Positions 23,948-34,575 of a DNA stretch of 64,000 nt are shown piece after piece. The DNA comes from Paludibacteraceae bacterium (GTDB taxonomy: Bacteria; Bacteroidota; Bacteroidia; Bacteroidales; Paludibacteraceae). The position numbers and the translations under genes were made by a program. Numbering within the stretch: the stretch's first letter is position 1; each line of letters starts with the position of its first letter. Below the pieces are notes generated by a model that saw nothing but the letters and a program-made list of their open reading frames with translations, did no database searches and had not been told where the DNA came from. The stretch lies in assembly GCA_017503075.1 (NCBI GenBank), contig JAFVTU010000003.1, forward strand, positions 62,001 through 126,000. Direction: 5' to 3'.

Positions 23948-26900
23948 ATGAAGAAAATACTCTTTGTTCTGGCCTGCACGATGTTATCAGTTGCTATGAT
24001 GGCAAGTATAACTGTGACAGGTACAGTAATTTCAGCAGAAGATGGATTGCCAGTAATTGGTGCTTCTGTATTGGAAAAAGGAACATCAAATGGTACAATT
24101 ACTGACTTTGATGGTATTTATGAGTTGACAGTGGCTGATGACGCTGTCTTGGTATTTAGTTATGTGGGTTTAACCTCACAAGAACTAAAGGTTTCTGGTC
24201 CTAAGATGGATGTAACCCTCAAAGGTGATGCCATTGCTATGGAAGAAGTGGTGGTAACCGCAATGGGTGTGGTTCAAGAGAAAAAACGCTTGAACTTTGC
24301 TGTACAAAACATTGGGGGTGACGCACTTACGGAAAATAAGAGTTCCAACTTTGTGAACTCATTACAAGGTAAAATTGCAGGTGTATCTGTGACCAATGCA
24401 GGTGGTTCTCCTAACTCTGGTAGTCAGATTATTATCCGTGGTATTTCTTCTGTAAATACTAGCCAAAGTAACGAGCCATTGTTTATCTTAGATGGTGTGG
24501 CTATTAGTGGTGGTGGTTCTACAGCTGCTGATATCAACCCTAACGATATTGAGAATATCACCGTGTTGAAGGGTGCAGCTGCGGCTGCTCTGTATGGTCA
24601 GGATGCTGCCAATGGTGTCATCATGATTACTACAAAGCAAGGTGAAAAGGGTAAGATCAAGGTGCAAGCTAATGGTAGCTGGCAATGGGATCAGGCTACA
24701 CGTCTACCAAAGTTACAACAGACCTATGGTCCTGGTGCTCAAGGGTTCTACAAGGATAAGACCTCTGGCGGTTGGGGACCTCTATTAGGTAAAGATGATG
24801 TGATATATGATAATATTGGAAATTTCTTTAAGACTGGTTTCTATCACAAGTATGACTTCTCGGTGAATGGTGGTAGTGAGAAATTCCAAGCGTATGCTTC
24901 TGCTAACTGGTCTAATGCTGAAGGTATTATCCCTGAGGATTATAAGACACGTTTCGGTGCATTAATCAAAGCTTCGTTTACTCCTGCAGAATGGGTAACA
25001 TTCCAAATGGGTATCAATATCACAGATACTAAATCTCGCTCTACCAGTGGTGTAAGTTCTGTATATGGCTGGCCTATCAATAATGATATTACAGATTATA
25101 AACATGAAAATGGTCTTCCATCTCATCGCTATTGGGCTGATGGAGACAAAACGGCTTCTCCTCAAAGTCCTCTTTATAGTATCTATGAGGATGATGGTGT
25201 CGCAAAGAAAACTCGTAATGTGATTAATGGTAGTGTTACCTTTAAGCCAATTAAGAACTTGCAAATCGTAGGTCGTGTAAGTTATGATGTAAGCCACTCT
25301 TCATCTGATAGTTATACAGTGCCACGCTGGGATGACTCTAACTTGGTTACTGCTGTGTCTGCTCCTAAGGGCGATTTACCAGCAGATTATTCTACTCAAC
25401 CCGCAGGTACTTATCCAGATTGGGATAAATATTATGAGTATTTGACTTGGAAGTCTTCTACTTCAGCAGATCAAGTATTCCCATTGTTGGGCTTAGTTGG
25501 TGGATATATGCATCCTGACAACTATTTGTTGACCACTGAGGATAAAGAAAATATGAGTAAATCATCTTTAGGTGCATACTCTGCATCTATGAGCCGTAGC
25601 CAACTCTTTACTGCAGGTGCTAACATTACTTACAAGGTAGAGTTGCCAAAAGATTTCTCTATTGACTTGATGGCAGGTACTGAATTGAAGATGTCAGAGG
25701 GCTATTCTACATCTGCATATGGTGTTGACTTTATTATCCCAGGTACATATAGTCTGTCTAATACCAATCGTGAATATATGGAGTTGTCCGATCGTACCGC
25801 TGGTCATAGTATGGTTCGCCGTTTTGGTTACTTCGGTGAGATTCGTGGTGATTACAAGGGATTGGCGTCCCTCTCTGTTACAGGTCGCTGGGACTGGTCT
25901 TCTACCATCAACAACAATCCATTCTTCTATCCATCTGTAACGGGTGGTGTGATTTTGTCAGAGTTGATTCCTGGCTTGAATGAAACGAAGAATAACTGGT
26001 TCTCTTATTGGAAGATTCGTGGTAACTACGCGGTAGTTGGTAAGGATGCTCCTGCATTCCTCTATGACCGTCGATTCAAGCAATTTGGTACTTATCCTGA
26101 TGGTGGTTATGGTATAGACCCTACTATGTCTTCTGCTTCGCGTGATCTCCAACCTGAGATGTCTTATTCTTGGGAGATAGGTATGGATATTAAGTTCTTT
26201 GACAACAAGACTCGACTTGATGTGGCGTACTACAACACAAAGGTGGACAACCAAATTGTTACTGTGCGTGTATCTCCATCGTCGGGATATATCCTCCAAA
26301 CTCGTAACGAGGGAGCTATCCGTAACCATGGTGTAGAATTTACATTGGATCAAGATGTCATTAAACGCAAGAACTTTAATTGGACTTTGGGGCTCAACTT
26401 CGGTCTCAACCGTGGTACAGTAGTTAGCTTGCCAGAAGATGTGCATGAGATTACGGGTGCGCAGTATGGTGATATCTTTACTTCTGCTTACCTTGGCGGT
26501 TCTACTACTGCGCTTACTGGTAAGGACTATCTACGCAACGCTGATGGTCAGGTGATTGTGGATGATAAGGGCTTCCCAAAGATCAATCCTAATAAGAATG
26601 AGTATATTGGTAACCGTGAAGCGAAGTTCCAAGCTGGCTTGAACAGTAGTATGAATATCTATGGTGTGCAACTCTCATTCCTATTTGACGGCCGTGTAGG
26701 TGGTGATGTGGTGAATGTGACGGGTCGTAACCTTATCGCTAGCGGTAATCACAGTATTCTTGAGAAGTACCGTGGCCGTCAAGTGGTATTCAATGGCGTA
26801 AAAGAGGTGCTGGATGAGAAGGGCAATGTGGTTTCTTATGAGCCAAACACTACTCCTATTACCCTCAACCAAACCAACATCATTAACTACTTCTATAATG

Positions 26901-27175
26901 TATCAACCAACTTTATTGAGGATGGTTCGTACTTGCGACTCAGTTATGTGACATTGGGTTATGACTTTGCTCAACTCATGAAGAATCAAAAAGTTCTTAA
27001 AGGTTTGAAACTCAACTTTACTTGCAACAATGTCTTCTTGCTGACTAAATATACTGGTACAGACCCTGTCTGCAACGCTTCTACATCTGCTAAGGGTACT
27101 GGTTCTGCAGGTATCGATAATAGCCCAGTGCCAAGTACACGTAGCTATAATATCAGCCTTTCGGCTTCCTTCTAA
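23948..27175 (+). CDS. SusC/RagA-type TonB-dependent outer-membrane transporter
   Basis: Imports an oligomeric ligand through the outer membrane. A signal peptide (MKKILFVLACTMLSVAMMA) is followed by a carboxypeptidase-regulatory-like domain (VTGTVISAEDGLPVIGASVL), a TonB box region (MEEVVVTAMG), a plug domain (KIAGVSVTNAGGSPNSGSQI, LYGQDAANGVIMITTKQG) and a beta-barrel ending in SYNISLSASF with a C-terminal Phe. It is 1075 residues, normal for SusC. Because it is placed directly behind a kinase and murQ, and ahead of glycan-strand enzymes, muropeptides or MurNAc-containing glycans are the predicted ligand (inference). TonB-like and ExbB/ExbD genes are elsewhere in the window. Confidence 0.95.
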   Translation: MKKILFVLACTMLSVAMMASITVTGTVISAEDGLPVIGASVLEKGTSNGTITDFDGIYELTVADDAVLVFSYVGLTSQELKVSGPKMDVTLKGDAIAMEEVVVTAMGVVQEKKRLNFAVQNIGGDALTENKSSNFVNSLQGKIAGVSVTNAGGSPNSGSQIIIRGISSVNTSQSNEPLFILDGVAISGGGSTAADINPNDIENITVLKGAAAAALYGQDAANGVIMITTKQGEKGKIKVQANGSWQWDQATRLPKLQQTYGPGAQGFYKDKTSGGWGPLLGKDDVIYDNIGNFFKTGFYHKYDFSVNGGSEKFQAYASANWSNAEGIIPEDYKTRFGALIKASFTPAEWVTFQMGINITDTKSRSTSGVSSVYGWPINNDITDYKHENGLPSHRYWADGDKTASPQSPLYSIYEDDGVAKKTRNVINGSVTFKPIKNLQIVGRVSYDVSHSSSDSYTVPRWDDSNLVTAVSAPKGDLPADYSTQPAGTYPDWDKYYEYLTWKSSTSADQVFPLLGLVGGYMHPDNYLLTTEDKENMSKSSLGAYSASMSRSQLFTAGANITYKVELPKDFSIDLMAGTELKMSEGYSTSAYGVDFIIPGTYSLSNTNREYMELSDRTAGHSMVRRFGYFGEIRGDYKGLASLSVTGRWDWSSTINNNPFFYPSVTGGVILSELIPGLNETKNNWFSYWKIRGNYAVVGKDAPAFLYDRRFKQFGTYPDGGYGIDPTMSSASRDLQPEMSYSWEIGMDIKFFDNKTRLDVAYYNTKVDNQIVTVRVSPSSGYILQTRNEGAIRNHGVEFTLDQDVIKRKNFNWTLGLNFGLNRGTVVSLPEDVHEITGAQYGDIFTSAYLGGSTTALTGKDYLRNADGQVIVDDKGFPKINPNKNEYIGNREAKFQAGLNSSMNIYGVQLSFLFDGRVGGDVVNVTGRNLIASGNHSILEKYRGRQVVFNGVKEVLDEKGNVVSYEPNTTPITLNQTNIINYFYNVSTNFIEDGSYLRLSYVTLGYDFAQLMKNQKVLKGLKLNFTCNNVFLLTKYTGTDPVCNASTSAKGTGSAGIDNSPVPSTRSYNISLSASF

Positions 27176-27196
27176 TCTAATATAATATTAAGGAAT

Positions 27197-29035
27197 ATGA
27201 AAAAGTTATTTATTATACCAGCTCTTCTTGGAGCAATGTTTTTGACAAGTTGCGAGGATTTCTTGGATATTAACAAGAGCAAGGATTCTGCGATTACTAC
27301 ATCTGTGGATCAGGTGTTGCCCGTAGCTACTTTCTATGCTTCGCAAATTTGCTATGACCATGCTGAATATGGTGTATATATGTGTCAGGCACTTACTACT
27401 ATGGGTAAGAGTCAAACAGGTAGTTATCCCTATAGTCAAGGTTGGGAGTTCCTTGGCGTAAACCGTCACCCAATGTGGCGTCGCCACTTCTATGACCTTG
27501 GTGCTAATATTCAAAAAATGAACGAATTGGCAGAGGCTAAGGGACATTACAATGCGATTTTGATTGGTCGTACAGTGATGCTTATGTCAACGATGTTGAC
27601 CACCGATGCTTTTGGTGATATGCCTCGTTCACAGGTATATCAAAGCAACTCTCCTAGATACGATACTCAGAAAGAAGTATATGAGTGGATGTTCCAAGAG
27701 GTAGATGAACTACTTGACTTGTATCAAGACCCCACTTGGACAAAAGCTACCTCCAATTTGCTGATTAATGACAGAATGGATCGTATCTACGGTGGCGATT
27801 TGAGCAAGTGGGAAACATTTTGTAAGGGTCTTAAGGCACGACTTTGGTTGCGTAAGTTGCCTAACTGGGAAAATAATCCTGCTGTTTGCCAAGAGATTAT
27901 TAAATTGGCTAACGATGCCCTCGCTAATTGGGTAGAACCGCGCTATAATTATCCTGGTGGTGTGACAGAGTCTAACTGCCCATGGGGACCATTTGCTCCA
28001 AAGATTAACTCTTGGGAGAGTCGTGATAATCGTCTTGATGAGTCGATCCCAACTACTTTCTTCTTGCATGGTATTTTGGGTAGTTATGACAATGTATATA
28101 ATATTGACCGTGGTCATGCGCTTGACCCACGAGCAACTCGCTTAATGGAAGCCCGTAAAAAAGACAATGCTGATGTGCCAATGCGTCACTTGGAAAGTAA
28201 TTATGGAACAACTACAGATGATGTGATTACTAACTATCCTGATCTGCTCACACAAAGTATTAAAACTAACCCATATACTTCCAATACAGGTTATATCCCA
28301 TTGATGACTACTGAGGAATTGATGTTTATCAAGGCAGAAGCTCAATATTGGGCTGGTGATATCAATGGAGCATATAATACTACGGTAGAAGCTACTAAAG
28401 AGAATATGAAACGTTATGGTATTACAGAGTCTTTGTTGATTGATAGTGATCCTACTAGTTACACGGGTGGTCCTTTGGATCAATATCATCGCTTCTTTAA
28501 TATCAAATTGCCAGGTGCGGGTAAGTTTACTATTGCCGACTTGATGCAACAGAAGTATGTGGCTATGTACCTCTTGCCAGAGCAATGGACGGATTTGCGC
28601 CGCTACAATTATAGTTCTTCTGAGAATGGTATCTCTTATGTGCATCCATCTGCAGGTCATGCTCCTGTCTATGTGTACGATGTGAAGAATGTGCACAATG
28701 GTAAAAATAATGTATTTAAGGATGACTCCGTAAACTTCAGGGCAGAATATTCATTGCATCGTCCATATAACCTCTATGAGGCATATTGGTGTCAACCTGA
28801 CGATTATGGTAAAAACGCGCCTCTATCACCCAACGCATGGGTAGCACGCCTTAATGCAGATACTGAGACTGAAACCAAGTACAATAAGAAGGAACTTGAT
28901 CGCATGGGTTACTATACCACCAATGCAGCGGGCGAGAAGATTCTGGATTATCGTATCTTGAAGAAACGCATGATTTGGGCACACAATACTTCTGGCAAAG
29001 CAATTTCTGCAGATCCAGATATTGCATGGAAATAA
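27197..29035 (+). CDS. SusD/RagB-type nutrient-binding lipoprotein
   Basis: Surface lid of the SusC transporter. The signal peptide MKKLFIIPALLGAMFLTSC has a lipobox and is followed by EDFLDINKSKDSAI, a typical SusD start. It has TPR-type helices and the C-terminal region LLPEQWTDLRRYNYSSSENG with the usual E(Q/R)W.DL.R element. At 612 residues it is on the long side and fits the SusD_RagB/SusD-like group. It lies 21 bases after SusC, as expected for a pair. Confidence 0.94.
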   Translation: MKKLFIIPALLGAMFLTSCEDFLDINKSKDSAITTSVDQVLPVATFYASQICYDHAEYGVYMCQALTTMGKSQTGSYPYSQGWEFLGVNRHPMWRRHFYDLGANIQKMNELAEAKGHYNAILIGRTVMLMSTMLTTDAFGDMPRSQVYQSNSPRYDTQKEVYEWMFQEVDELLDLYQDPTWTKATSNLLINDRMDRIYGGDLSKWETFCKGLKARLWLRKLPNWENNPAVCQEIIKLANDALANWVEPRYNYPGGVTESNCPWGPFAPKINSWESRDNRLDESIPTTFFLHGILGSYDNVYNIDRGHALDPRATRLMEARKKDNADVPMRHLESNYGTTTDDVITNYPDLLTQSIKTNPYTSNTGYIPLMTTEELMFIKAEAQYWAGDINGAYNTTVEATKENMKRYGITESLLIDSDPTSYTGGPLDQYHRFFNIKLPGAGKFTIADLMQQKYVAMYLLPEQWTDLRRYNYSSSENGISYVHPSAGHAPVYVYDVKNVHNGKNNVFKDDSVNFRAEYSLHRPYNLYEAYWCQPDDYGKNAPLSPNAWVARLNADTETETKYNKKELDRMGYYTTNAAGEKILDYRILKKRMIWAHNTSGKAISADPDIAWK

Positions 29036-29066
29036 TAATATTTTAGCATTATAAATTTTGAGTAAT

Positions 29067-30128
29067 ATGAAAACAATATTCAAAACTCTTGCACTAGGTC
29101 TGTTGCTATTGGCCGTAGCATCATGTGAGAAACATGATTTATTTGATGAGAATACAATTACGGGTGCTGTAGGACCAGAAGCATATTGGACTATTGAGAG
29201 TAGCATGATGAAAGCAGGCGAGACTATGGGATTCACCGGGCAGTACTATTCTACTGTGGCTGCTATTGATCACTCAGAAGTGTGGTATGATTTGTTTGAG
29301 AAAGAAGATAAAATCGTAACTGCTGCCGCTATTAAGTCCTTTACGTATAGTGTTTCATCGAGTACTGCTACACAAAAGCGCATCTTGCAAACGATTCAAT
29401 CGTATGAGCACTCAGAAGATTTATATAATGATTCTTTGCGCGCATTTGTAGTGGAAGGCAGATTCCCTGTTAGTAACACCTTGTCCCCAATTACATGGGT
29501 AAATCCTAAAGACACGGTTGGATTTACTAAAAACTTGCACGCTTATTTTGGCGAGAACTTTGCGAAAGAATTCAAAGATGGCTTGACACCTAAAATGAAT
29601 CCGACAGCAGACGAGAGACACTATGGTGCCTATATGGACATTATAAAAAGTATGAGCTTGTTAGGTGATACTATCATTACTCCTAATGGAGAAAAAATGC
29701 CTTATTTGCAATGGATTTCAGACTCTACTTTTAATGCAAATACTAACTCTTGGAATAGATATTTTAAACAGAATGATACTATTTGGAGTAAAGTTAATTT
29801 CGATACTTTGGACATGAAGGTTGATACTAATGCAACGAAAGTCAATATTGGTACTAACCGCGATCCAATAATTGTTGATACTGTGCTATATGATACTACT
29901 TATATTGTAAAACCTTTGGTGGATGATGTGATTTATGTATATCCCGAAATTCAACATGTAATTGATAGTATTTGGGAGAACCATGTTACTTTCTATGATT
30001 TGATTGATGGAGCAGAGGGTTACTCGGTTGATTTCAAGCGTGAGTACTATATCAATGCGGAGTTACGCATCTATGATGAGCATGGTAATTATAGTGCGAC
30101 AGATGCTAAGCAAATTAACATTAACTAA
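29067..30128 (+). CDS. Putative surface glycan-binding lipoprotein
   Basis: The start is the ATG at 29067; the frame is open from a TTG at 29058, but the ATG gives a clean signal peptide with lipobox (MKTIFKTLALGLLLLAVASC). The mature part (about 335 residues) is acidic and rich in Thr, Asp and Tyr. I recognise no family. The order SusC-SusD-lipoprotein-lipoprotein is typical of polysaccharide utilisation loci, where the genes in this position encode SusE/SusF-like surface binding proteins, so a role in holding the substrate is likely. It lies 31 bases after SusD. Confidence 0.75.
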   Translation: MKTIFKTLALGLLLLAVASCEKHDLFDENTITGAVGPEAYWTIESSMMKAGETMGFTGQYYSTVAAIDHSEVWYDLFEKEDKIVTAAAIKSFTYSVSSSTATQKRILQTIQSYEHSEDLYNDSLRAFVVEGRFPVSNTLSPITWVNPKDTVGFTKNLHAYFGENFAKEFKDGLTPKMNPTADERHYGAYMDIIKSMSLLGDTIITPNGEKMPYLQWISDSTFNANTNSWNRYFKQNDTIWSKVNFDTLDMKVDTNATKVNIGTNRDPIIVDTVLYDTTYIVKPLVDDVIYVYPEIQHVIDSIWENHVTFYDLIDGAEGYSVDFKREYYINAELRIYDEHGNYSATDAKQININ

Positions 30129-30158
30129 TAAGGTCTAATTTTGATAATACACAAGAAT

Positions 30159-31892
30159 ATGAAACGAGATTTTTTGAAAATGCTATTGATAGCGCTTCTG
30201 CCACTTTGTGCGGTGTCTTGTATTGAAAATGTACCAGAGGAAGAGGTGCTGCCAAGAGATGCGGTCTCTTTTGAATATTATATCGATCAAGAGGCAGACC
30301 CAAAATACTACTTGGACTTTTATGTAGATTCTGATATTACTTTCAAGAATACTTCACCTCAGACCACTCAAGGTGAACCAGTATGGGATTTTGGTGATGG
30401 TGAAACAGCTCAGGGTGACCAAGTAACGCACTTCTATGCGAAGGGCGGAACATACAAGGTGACTTTGACCATTGGTGACTTCAAGAAGGTGCAATCCATC
30501 ATGATTGCGCCAATCAAGCCAATTGTTAAGGTGGTTACTTCGGATGAGATATGTGAGGTACGCAGTACGTTAGTGACTTTTGATATTGAGTTGCCTAACC
30601 CAAAGAACAAACCCGCTACTTTCACATGGATTCTACCTATGGATACAAAAAATGCTTCTGACGAATCGGTTGATTCAATCGTGTTTGAGACATCCTTCGT
30701 GGGAGCTGATACCATCATTCCTGTACCTAAGGATTTGAAACTATGGCATGTAGGTTCGCAACAGGTGCAACTCGAGGTGAAACTAGGTGATGAGGATCTA
30801 GACCCAACCTTATTGAATGTGCAAGTGGCTTATAATAATCCTGTGCCTACATTGTACTATGCAGTGGTAGGTGGATCTATCATGGCACATAAGTTGACTG
30901 GTGCGGATGTGGATTCAACCATGATTATCAATTCTTACAACCTTGGTGTGGCTTCTGGTCAACACCCATTCAATATCCTTTTCCACGATACATTGCTCTA
31001 CGTACTAGATGCTGGTAAGCAATTCTACTATGTGAACGATGTGAACGGTGTATTGGGTGATGGTAAGATTTCTGTATTGTCAAAAGATGGTAGTAAAGTA
31101 CAAACCATGATTACCAATGCGGGTCAAGCAGCTTTTGATGATCCATTCTATGGCTTTATTGATGGTGACTTCCTCTACTATGCAAACCGTAATACAGGTA
31201 TTATGAAAGTGCCATTGAAAGATCGTGACAAAGTATATAATATTACTGATTACCCATATTATGTGCGTCATAATCACTTGCAATACTATGGTCCTAAGTT
31301 GGCGTATGGCGCGGTTAGTCGTAACTTTGCTAAGATTGATGGCGTATGGCATTGGTCCACTTGTCACACTTCTACTGCAACTTTCTGCTTTACGGATGAG
31401 GATATCTTGAAGGAGCCAGTTACTCAAGGTGATAAAGATAAATTACCAGAAGAAGGCGTAATACTTGAAGGTTTGAAAATAGGTTCTTTCTACTATTCTA
31501 AGAAACACGATAAGGTTGTTTTCTGTGCTATGGGAACAACCGCAAATTGCGTTGCAGTTTGTACTTATGCAGAGTGGAAAGAATTCCTATCTCAGGGAGA
31601 AGTGGCTAAAAAGTCTATTAAGTTTGAGGAAAAAGACTTTGCGAGTGATCTAAGTGGTACTCTGTATAGTAAAGAGGGTACTGGTGTCGAATGTGTTGGT
31701 ATCACTCAAATTGCATATGATGAGGTTAACGAATGTGTTTATTTCGCATATCGCAATCCTAAAAAGGCAGAAAATAATCCCGTATCAGGTATTTACTGCT
31801 ATAATCTTGTTAGTGGAGAGGTTACTCAACTGATTGCTAATGTTGAGGCTTATGGCTTGTCCGTTAATAATACTCCATCTAAATTGTTCTAA
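30159..31892 (+). CDS. PKD-domain lipoprotein with propeller-like C-terminal part
   Basis: The start is the ATG at 30159 with signal peptide MKRDFLKMLLIALLPLCAVSC. Residues about 40-110 form a PKD domain (PVWDFGDGETAQGDQVTHFY, GGTYKVTLTIGDF). A second Ig-like part follows, then about 330 residues with propeller-like strands (LYYAVVGGSIMAHKL, FNILFHDTLLYVLDAGKQFY, GDFLYYANRNTGIMKVPLKD). Such PKD-like lipoproteins next to SusCD are presumed surface glycan-binding proteins. It is 577 residues. The stop overlaps the start of the GHL10 gene (TAATG), implying coupled translation. Confidence 0.85.
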   Translation: MKRDFLKMLLIALLPLCAVSCIENVPEEEVLPRDAVSFEYYIDQEADPKYYLDFYVDSDITFKNTSPQTTQGEPVWDFGDGETAQGDQVTHFYAKGGTYKVTLTIGDFKKVQSIMIAPIKPIVKVVTSDEICEVRSTLVTFDIELPNPKNKPATFTWILPMDTKNASDESVDSIVFETSFVGADTIIPVPKDLKLWHVGSQQVQLEVKLGDEDLDPTLLNVQVAYNNPVPTLYYAVVGGSIMAHKLTGADVDSTMIINSYNLGVASGQHPFNILFHDTLLYVLDAGKQFYYVNDVNGVLGDGKISVLSKDGSKVQTMITNAGQAAFDDPFYGFIDGDFLYYANRNTGIMKVPLKDRDKVYNITDYPYYVRHNHLQYYGPKLAYGAVSRNFAKIDGVWHWSTCHTSTATFCFTDEDILKEPVTQGDKDKLPEEGVILEGLKIGSFYYSKKHDKVVFCAMGTTANCVAVCTYAEWKEFLSQGEVAKKSIKFEEKDFASDLSGTLYSKEGTGVECVGITQIAYDEVNECVYFAYRNPKKAENNPVSGIYCYNLVSGEVTQLIANVEAYGLSVNNTPSKLF

Positions 31893-34438
31893 TGAAATTT
31901 GTAAAACCAATATCATTACTTGCTCTTGGCTTGTGCATGGCGCTCACGCTCCATGCGCAGCCCAAGCGCGAGTTTCGTGCTTCATGGCTGACTACTGTGT
32001 GGGCAATCGACTGGCCTAATCCACATAGTCAAGCTACTGAAGAGGGACAACTCAAGCAACAAAACTACATGCTATCGCTCCTCAAACTACATGAGAGAGC
32101 TAACTTAAATGCGGTATTCTTCCAAGTTCGTGGCTTCTGCGATGCAATGTACAATTCTGAGTATGAGCCTTGGAGTCAATACCTAACTGGTACACGTGGT
32201 GGCGAACCTACCTACGACCCTTTGCAACTTGTTATTGATTCTGCGCATGCACGAGGAATAGAGGTACATGCGTGGCTTAATCCTTATCGTTATGCTAGTT
32301 CTGACGCTACTTACGGTAAGAACCATCCTAAGGATTACTACAATACCCATCCTGAGTGGTTGGTAAAGTGTGGTGACATTACTATCCTTAATCCTTCGCT
32401 CCCTGAAGTAAGAGAACAAATCTGTAAGGTGGTAGCCGACATTGTCAAAAACTATGATGTGGATGGTATTATTTTTGACGATTATTTTCATCAATCAGGG
32501 TACAAAGACTCATATGATGATGCTCAATATAATGCATACAAAGATACAGCATCTACTGTGATGTCTCGAGCTGATTGGCGTCGTGCACAAAACAATTTGA
32601 TGGTACGTATGGTGAAGGATACCATCAAGGCTGTCAAACCTTGGGTGAAGTTCGGTATCGGTCCTGCGGGTGTTGCTGGCAAGGCAAATACCTCTGCGCC
32701 TGTCTATGGCGTAGAACCTTGTCCTACTCCTTCTAGCGACTGGCAGTACAACCAGATATATGCAGACCCACTTGCGTGGTACAATGAGAAGACCATCGAC
32801 TATATGGCTCCGCAGATCTATTGGACTATCAACTCTTGGGCAAACTACGATGTGATTTGCAAATGGTGGTCAGACATGGCTTGTCATTTTAACCGCCATA
32901 TGTATGTTAGCCATAGTCTAAGCGCAATGGTGTCTGATAATGTATCATTAGGAAGTGGACAATTTCACGCAAATGAAATAGGTGCGCAAATAGAACTCAA
33001 TCGCATGTACGATCGTATGGATGCACCAGGTAGTTGCTGGTATGGTTTTAGCACTGGTATGACCACCAAAGATTACTTCAAATATATTGAAAATGATGTG
33101 AATACCAATGCAGCTATTGTCCCACAAATGTCTTGGCTCGCTACCAAGGAGTGCCTCTATGTGAGTAATATTACCAAGTCGGGCAACAAACTCACTTGGA
33201 AAGCGCCTAAGTCAAATTTACGCTATGTTGTTTATCAAATCCCAACCTCAGAACTGGGTAAACATGGCGTAGCACATTCTAGCAAATATCTTTTGGGTAC
33301 TACATACACTACAGAGTTTAATGTGAACAACAAATTTGCTCTTGATGCTACCATCCCTAGTACGTATGCGGTGGCGGTGCTTGACCGCTATGGTAATGAA
33401 CACCCTGCTCGCACGATGGATAATACATCTTGGGGCAAATCACCTATAGCTGAAATTACGTATCCATTGAATAATACCCCTGCCCTCATGCCATGCAATG
33501 TGACATGGAAACCTGTCGCAGGGGCTGACTCTTACTTCTTTCAACTCTCTAAGTCGCCTGACTTTTCTGAGATTGATTATGAGTACGAAGTGGCGGATAC
33601 AACCTTCTATTTGGGTAAAATCTATTGGCTCAAATCCGATGGCACATACTATTGGCGCTTGCGTACACGTAGTATAAACAAAGAAGATTCATTCACTAAG
33701 ATTCATACCTTTGAGGGTTCGTATTTCCGCATGCAATCTCCTGCAGAAGGTGATACCTGCGACTTTGTTACACCTACTTTCGTTTGTGATAAGGTCAACT
33801 ACTCAACTGTCAAATACATCTTTGAAATATCTTCTACTGCTAAGTTTGACGAAGCGTCTATGGTACACGTAGGTACTTCTTCTACCAATAGTTACAAACT
33901 GCCATTCGACCTCTTGGCTTCTCGCGACTATTATGTCCGTGCAACCGCTCAGTTCAATGGTATGGAGGTGAAGACAACAGATACCAAATTCCGCACCAAA
34001 GCACAATATGTGCCAATTCCTGTCATTACTTGGCCTACAAATGGCATAGATATTGCAGGACAAGATCTTAAAGTGGTTTGGAAGAAACAAGCGTCATCCG
34101 GTTTCCAAGTGGAACTCAGTACTTCCAAATCGTTCGCGCCTCGTAGTACGACTAAGATTCGTCTAGATGATCCAGCTGCAACATCTGCCACGACTACCCT
34201 CAAAAAAGGAACATGGTATATCCGTGTGATGGCGGTAGCTGAAGGTGGATACACAGACCCATCTGAAGTGGTGCAAATCAGTATGGGTGTTGATGGTGGT
34301 GTGAACGGATTGGAAGATCCTACTGCGGTAGAGGATGTGACCATTACGACATCTCCTACAAAAATTCTAGATGATGGACACGTATATATCCTTCGCAATG
34401 GAAAACGTTACAATATACTTGGACGCACCATACAATAA
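31892..34438 (+). CDS. Secreted GHL10-family glycoside hydrolase with FN3-like repeats and C-terminal tag
   Basis: The signal peptide MKFVKPISLLALGLCMALTLHAQ is followed by a GHL10 (YngK/DigH-type) TIM-barrel: EFRASWLTTVWAIDWP, AVFFQVRGFCDAMYNSEYEP, GIEVHAWLNPYRY and DVDGIIFDDYFHQSG (about residues 188-202, with the likely catalytic Asp pair), then IDYMAPQIYW. E. coli DigH of this family cuts peptide-free peptidoglycan strands, from memory. After residue ~420 come two or three fibronectin-type domains (ITYPLNNTPALMPCNVTWKP and similar) and a C-terminal tag ending VYILRNGKRYNILGRTIQ. It is 848 residues. A cell-wall glycan substrate is inferred from MurQ and the amidase in the same locus. Confidence 0.9.
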   Translation: MKFVKPISLLALGLCMALTLHAQPKREFRASWLTTVWAIDWPNPHSQATEEGQLKQQNYMLSLLKLHERANLNAVFFQVRGFCDAMYNSEYEPWSQYLTGTRGGEPTYDPLQLVIDSAHARGIEVHAWLNPYRYASSDATYGKNHPKDYYNTHPEWLVKCGDITILNPSLPEVREQICKVVADIVKNYDVDGIIFDDYFHQSGYKDSYDDAQYNAYKDTASTVMSRADWRRAQNNLMVRMVKDTIKAVKPWVKFGIGPAGVAGKANTSAPVYGVEPCPTPSSDWQYNQIYADPLAWYNEKTIDYMAPQIYWTINSWANYDVICKWWSDMACHFNRHMYVSHSLSAMVSDNVSLGSGQFHANEIGAQIELNRMYDRMDAPGSCWYGFSTGMTTKDYFKYIENDVNTNAAIVPQMSWLATKECLYVSNITKSGNKLTWKAPKSNLRYVVYQIPTSELGKHGVAHSSKYLLGTTYTTEFNVNNKFALDATIPSTYAVAVLDRYGNEHPARTMDNTSWGKSPIAEITYPLNNTPALMPCNVTWKPVAGADSYFFQLSKSPDFSEIDYEYEVADTTFYLGKIYWLKSDGTYYWRLRTRSINKEDSFTKIHTFEGSYFRMQSPAEGDTCDFVTPTFVCDKVNYSTVKYIFEISSTAKFDEASMVHVGTSSTNSYKLPFDLLASRDYYVRATAQFNGMEVKTTDTKFRTKAQYVPIPVITWPTNGIDIAGQDLKVVWKKQASSGFQVELSTSKSFAPRSTTKIRLDDPAATSATTTLKKGTWYIRVMAVAEGGYTDPSEVVQISMGVDGGVNGLEDPTAVEDVTITTSPTKILDDGHVYILRNGKRYNILGRTIQ

Positions 34439-34481
34439 CCGTACAATAACCACACAATAACCGCACAATAACCGCACAATA
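34427..34481 (+). repeat. Five tandem 11-base units at the GHL10 gene end
   Basis: Units of the form ACCGCACAATA (positions 34427, 34438, 34449, 34460, 34471) in exact 11-base register. The stop codon of the GHL10 gene lies at the junction of units one and two. The last two units are identical. Confidence 0.88.
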
Positions 34482-34575
34482 AATACAATTTTTACTTAAC
34501 GCAACCGAGGTCCAACGTGGACGTGTCCACAAGGGATGAGGAAGCAATTTATTAACCAAAAAAAACAACAAATTT

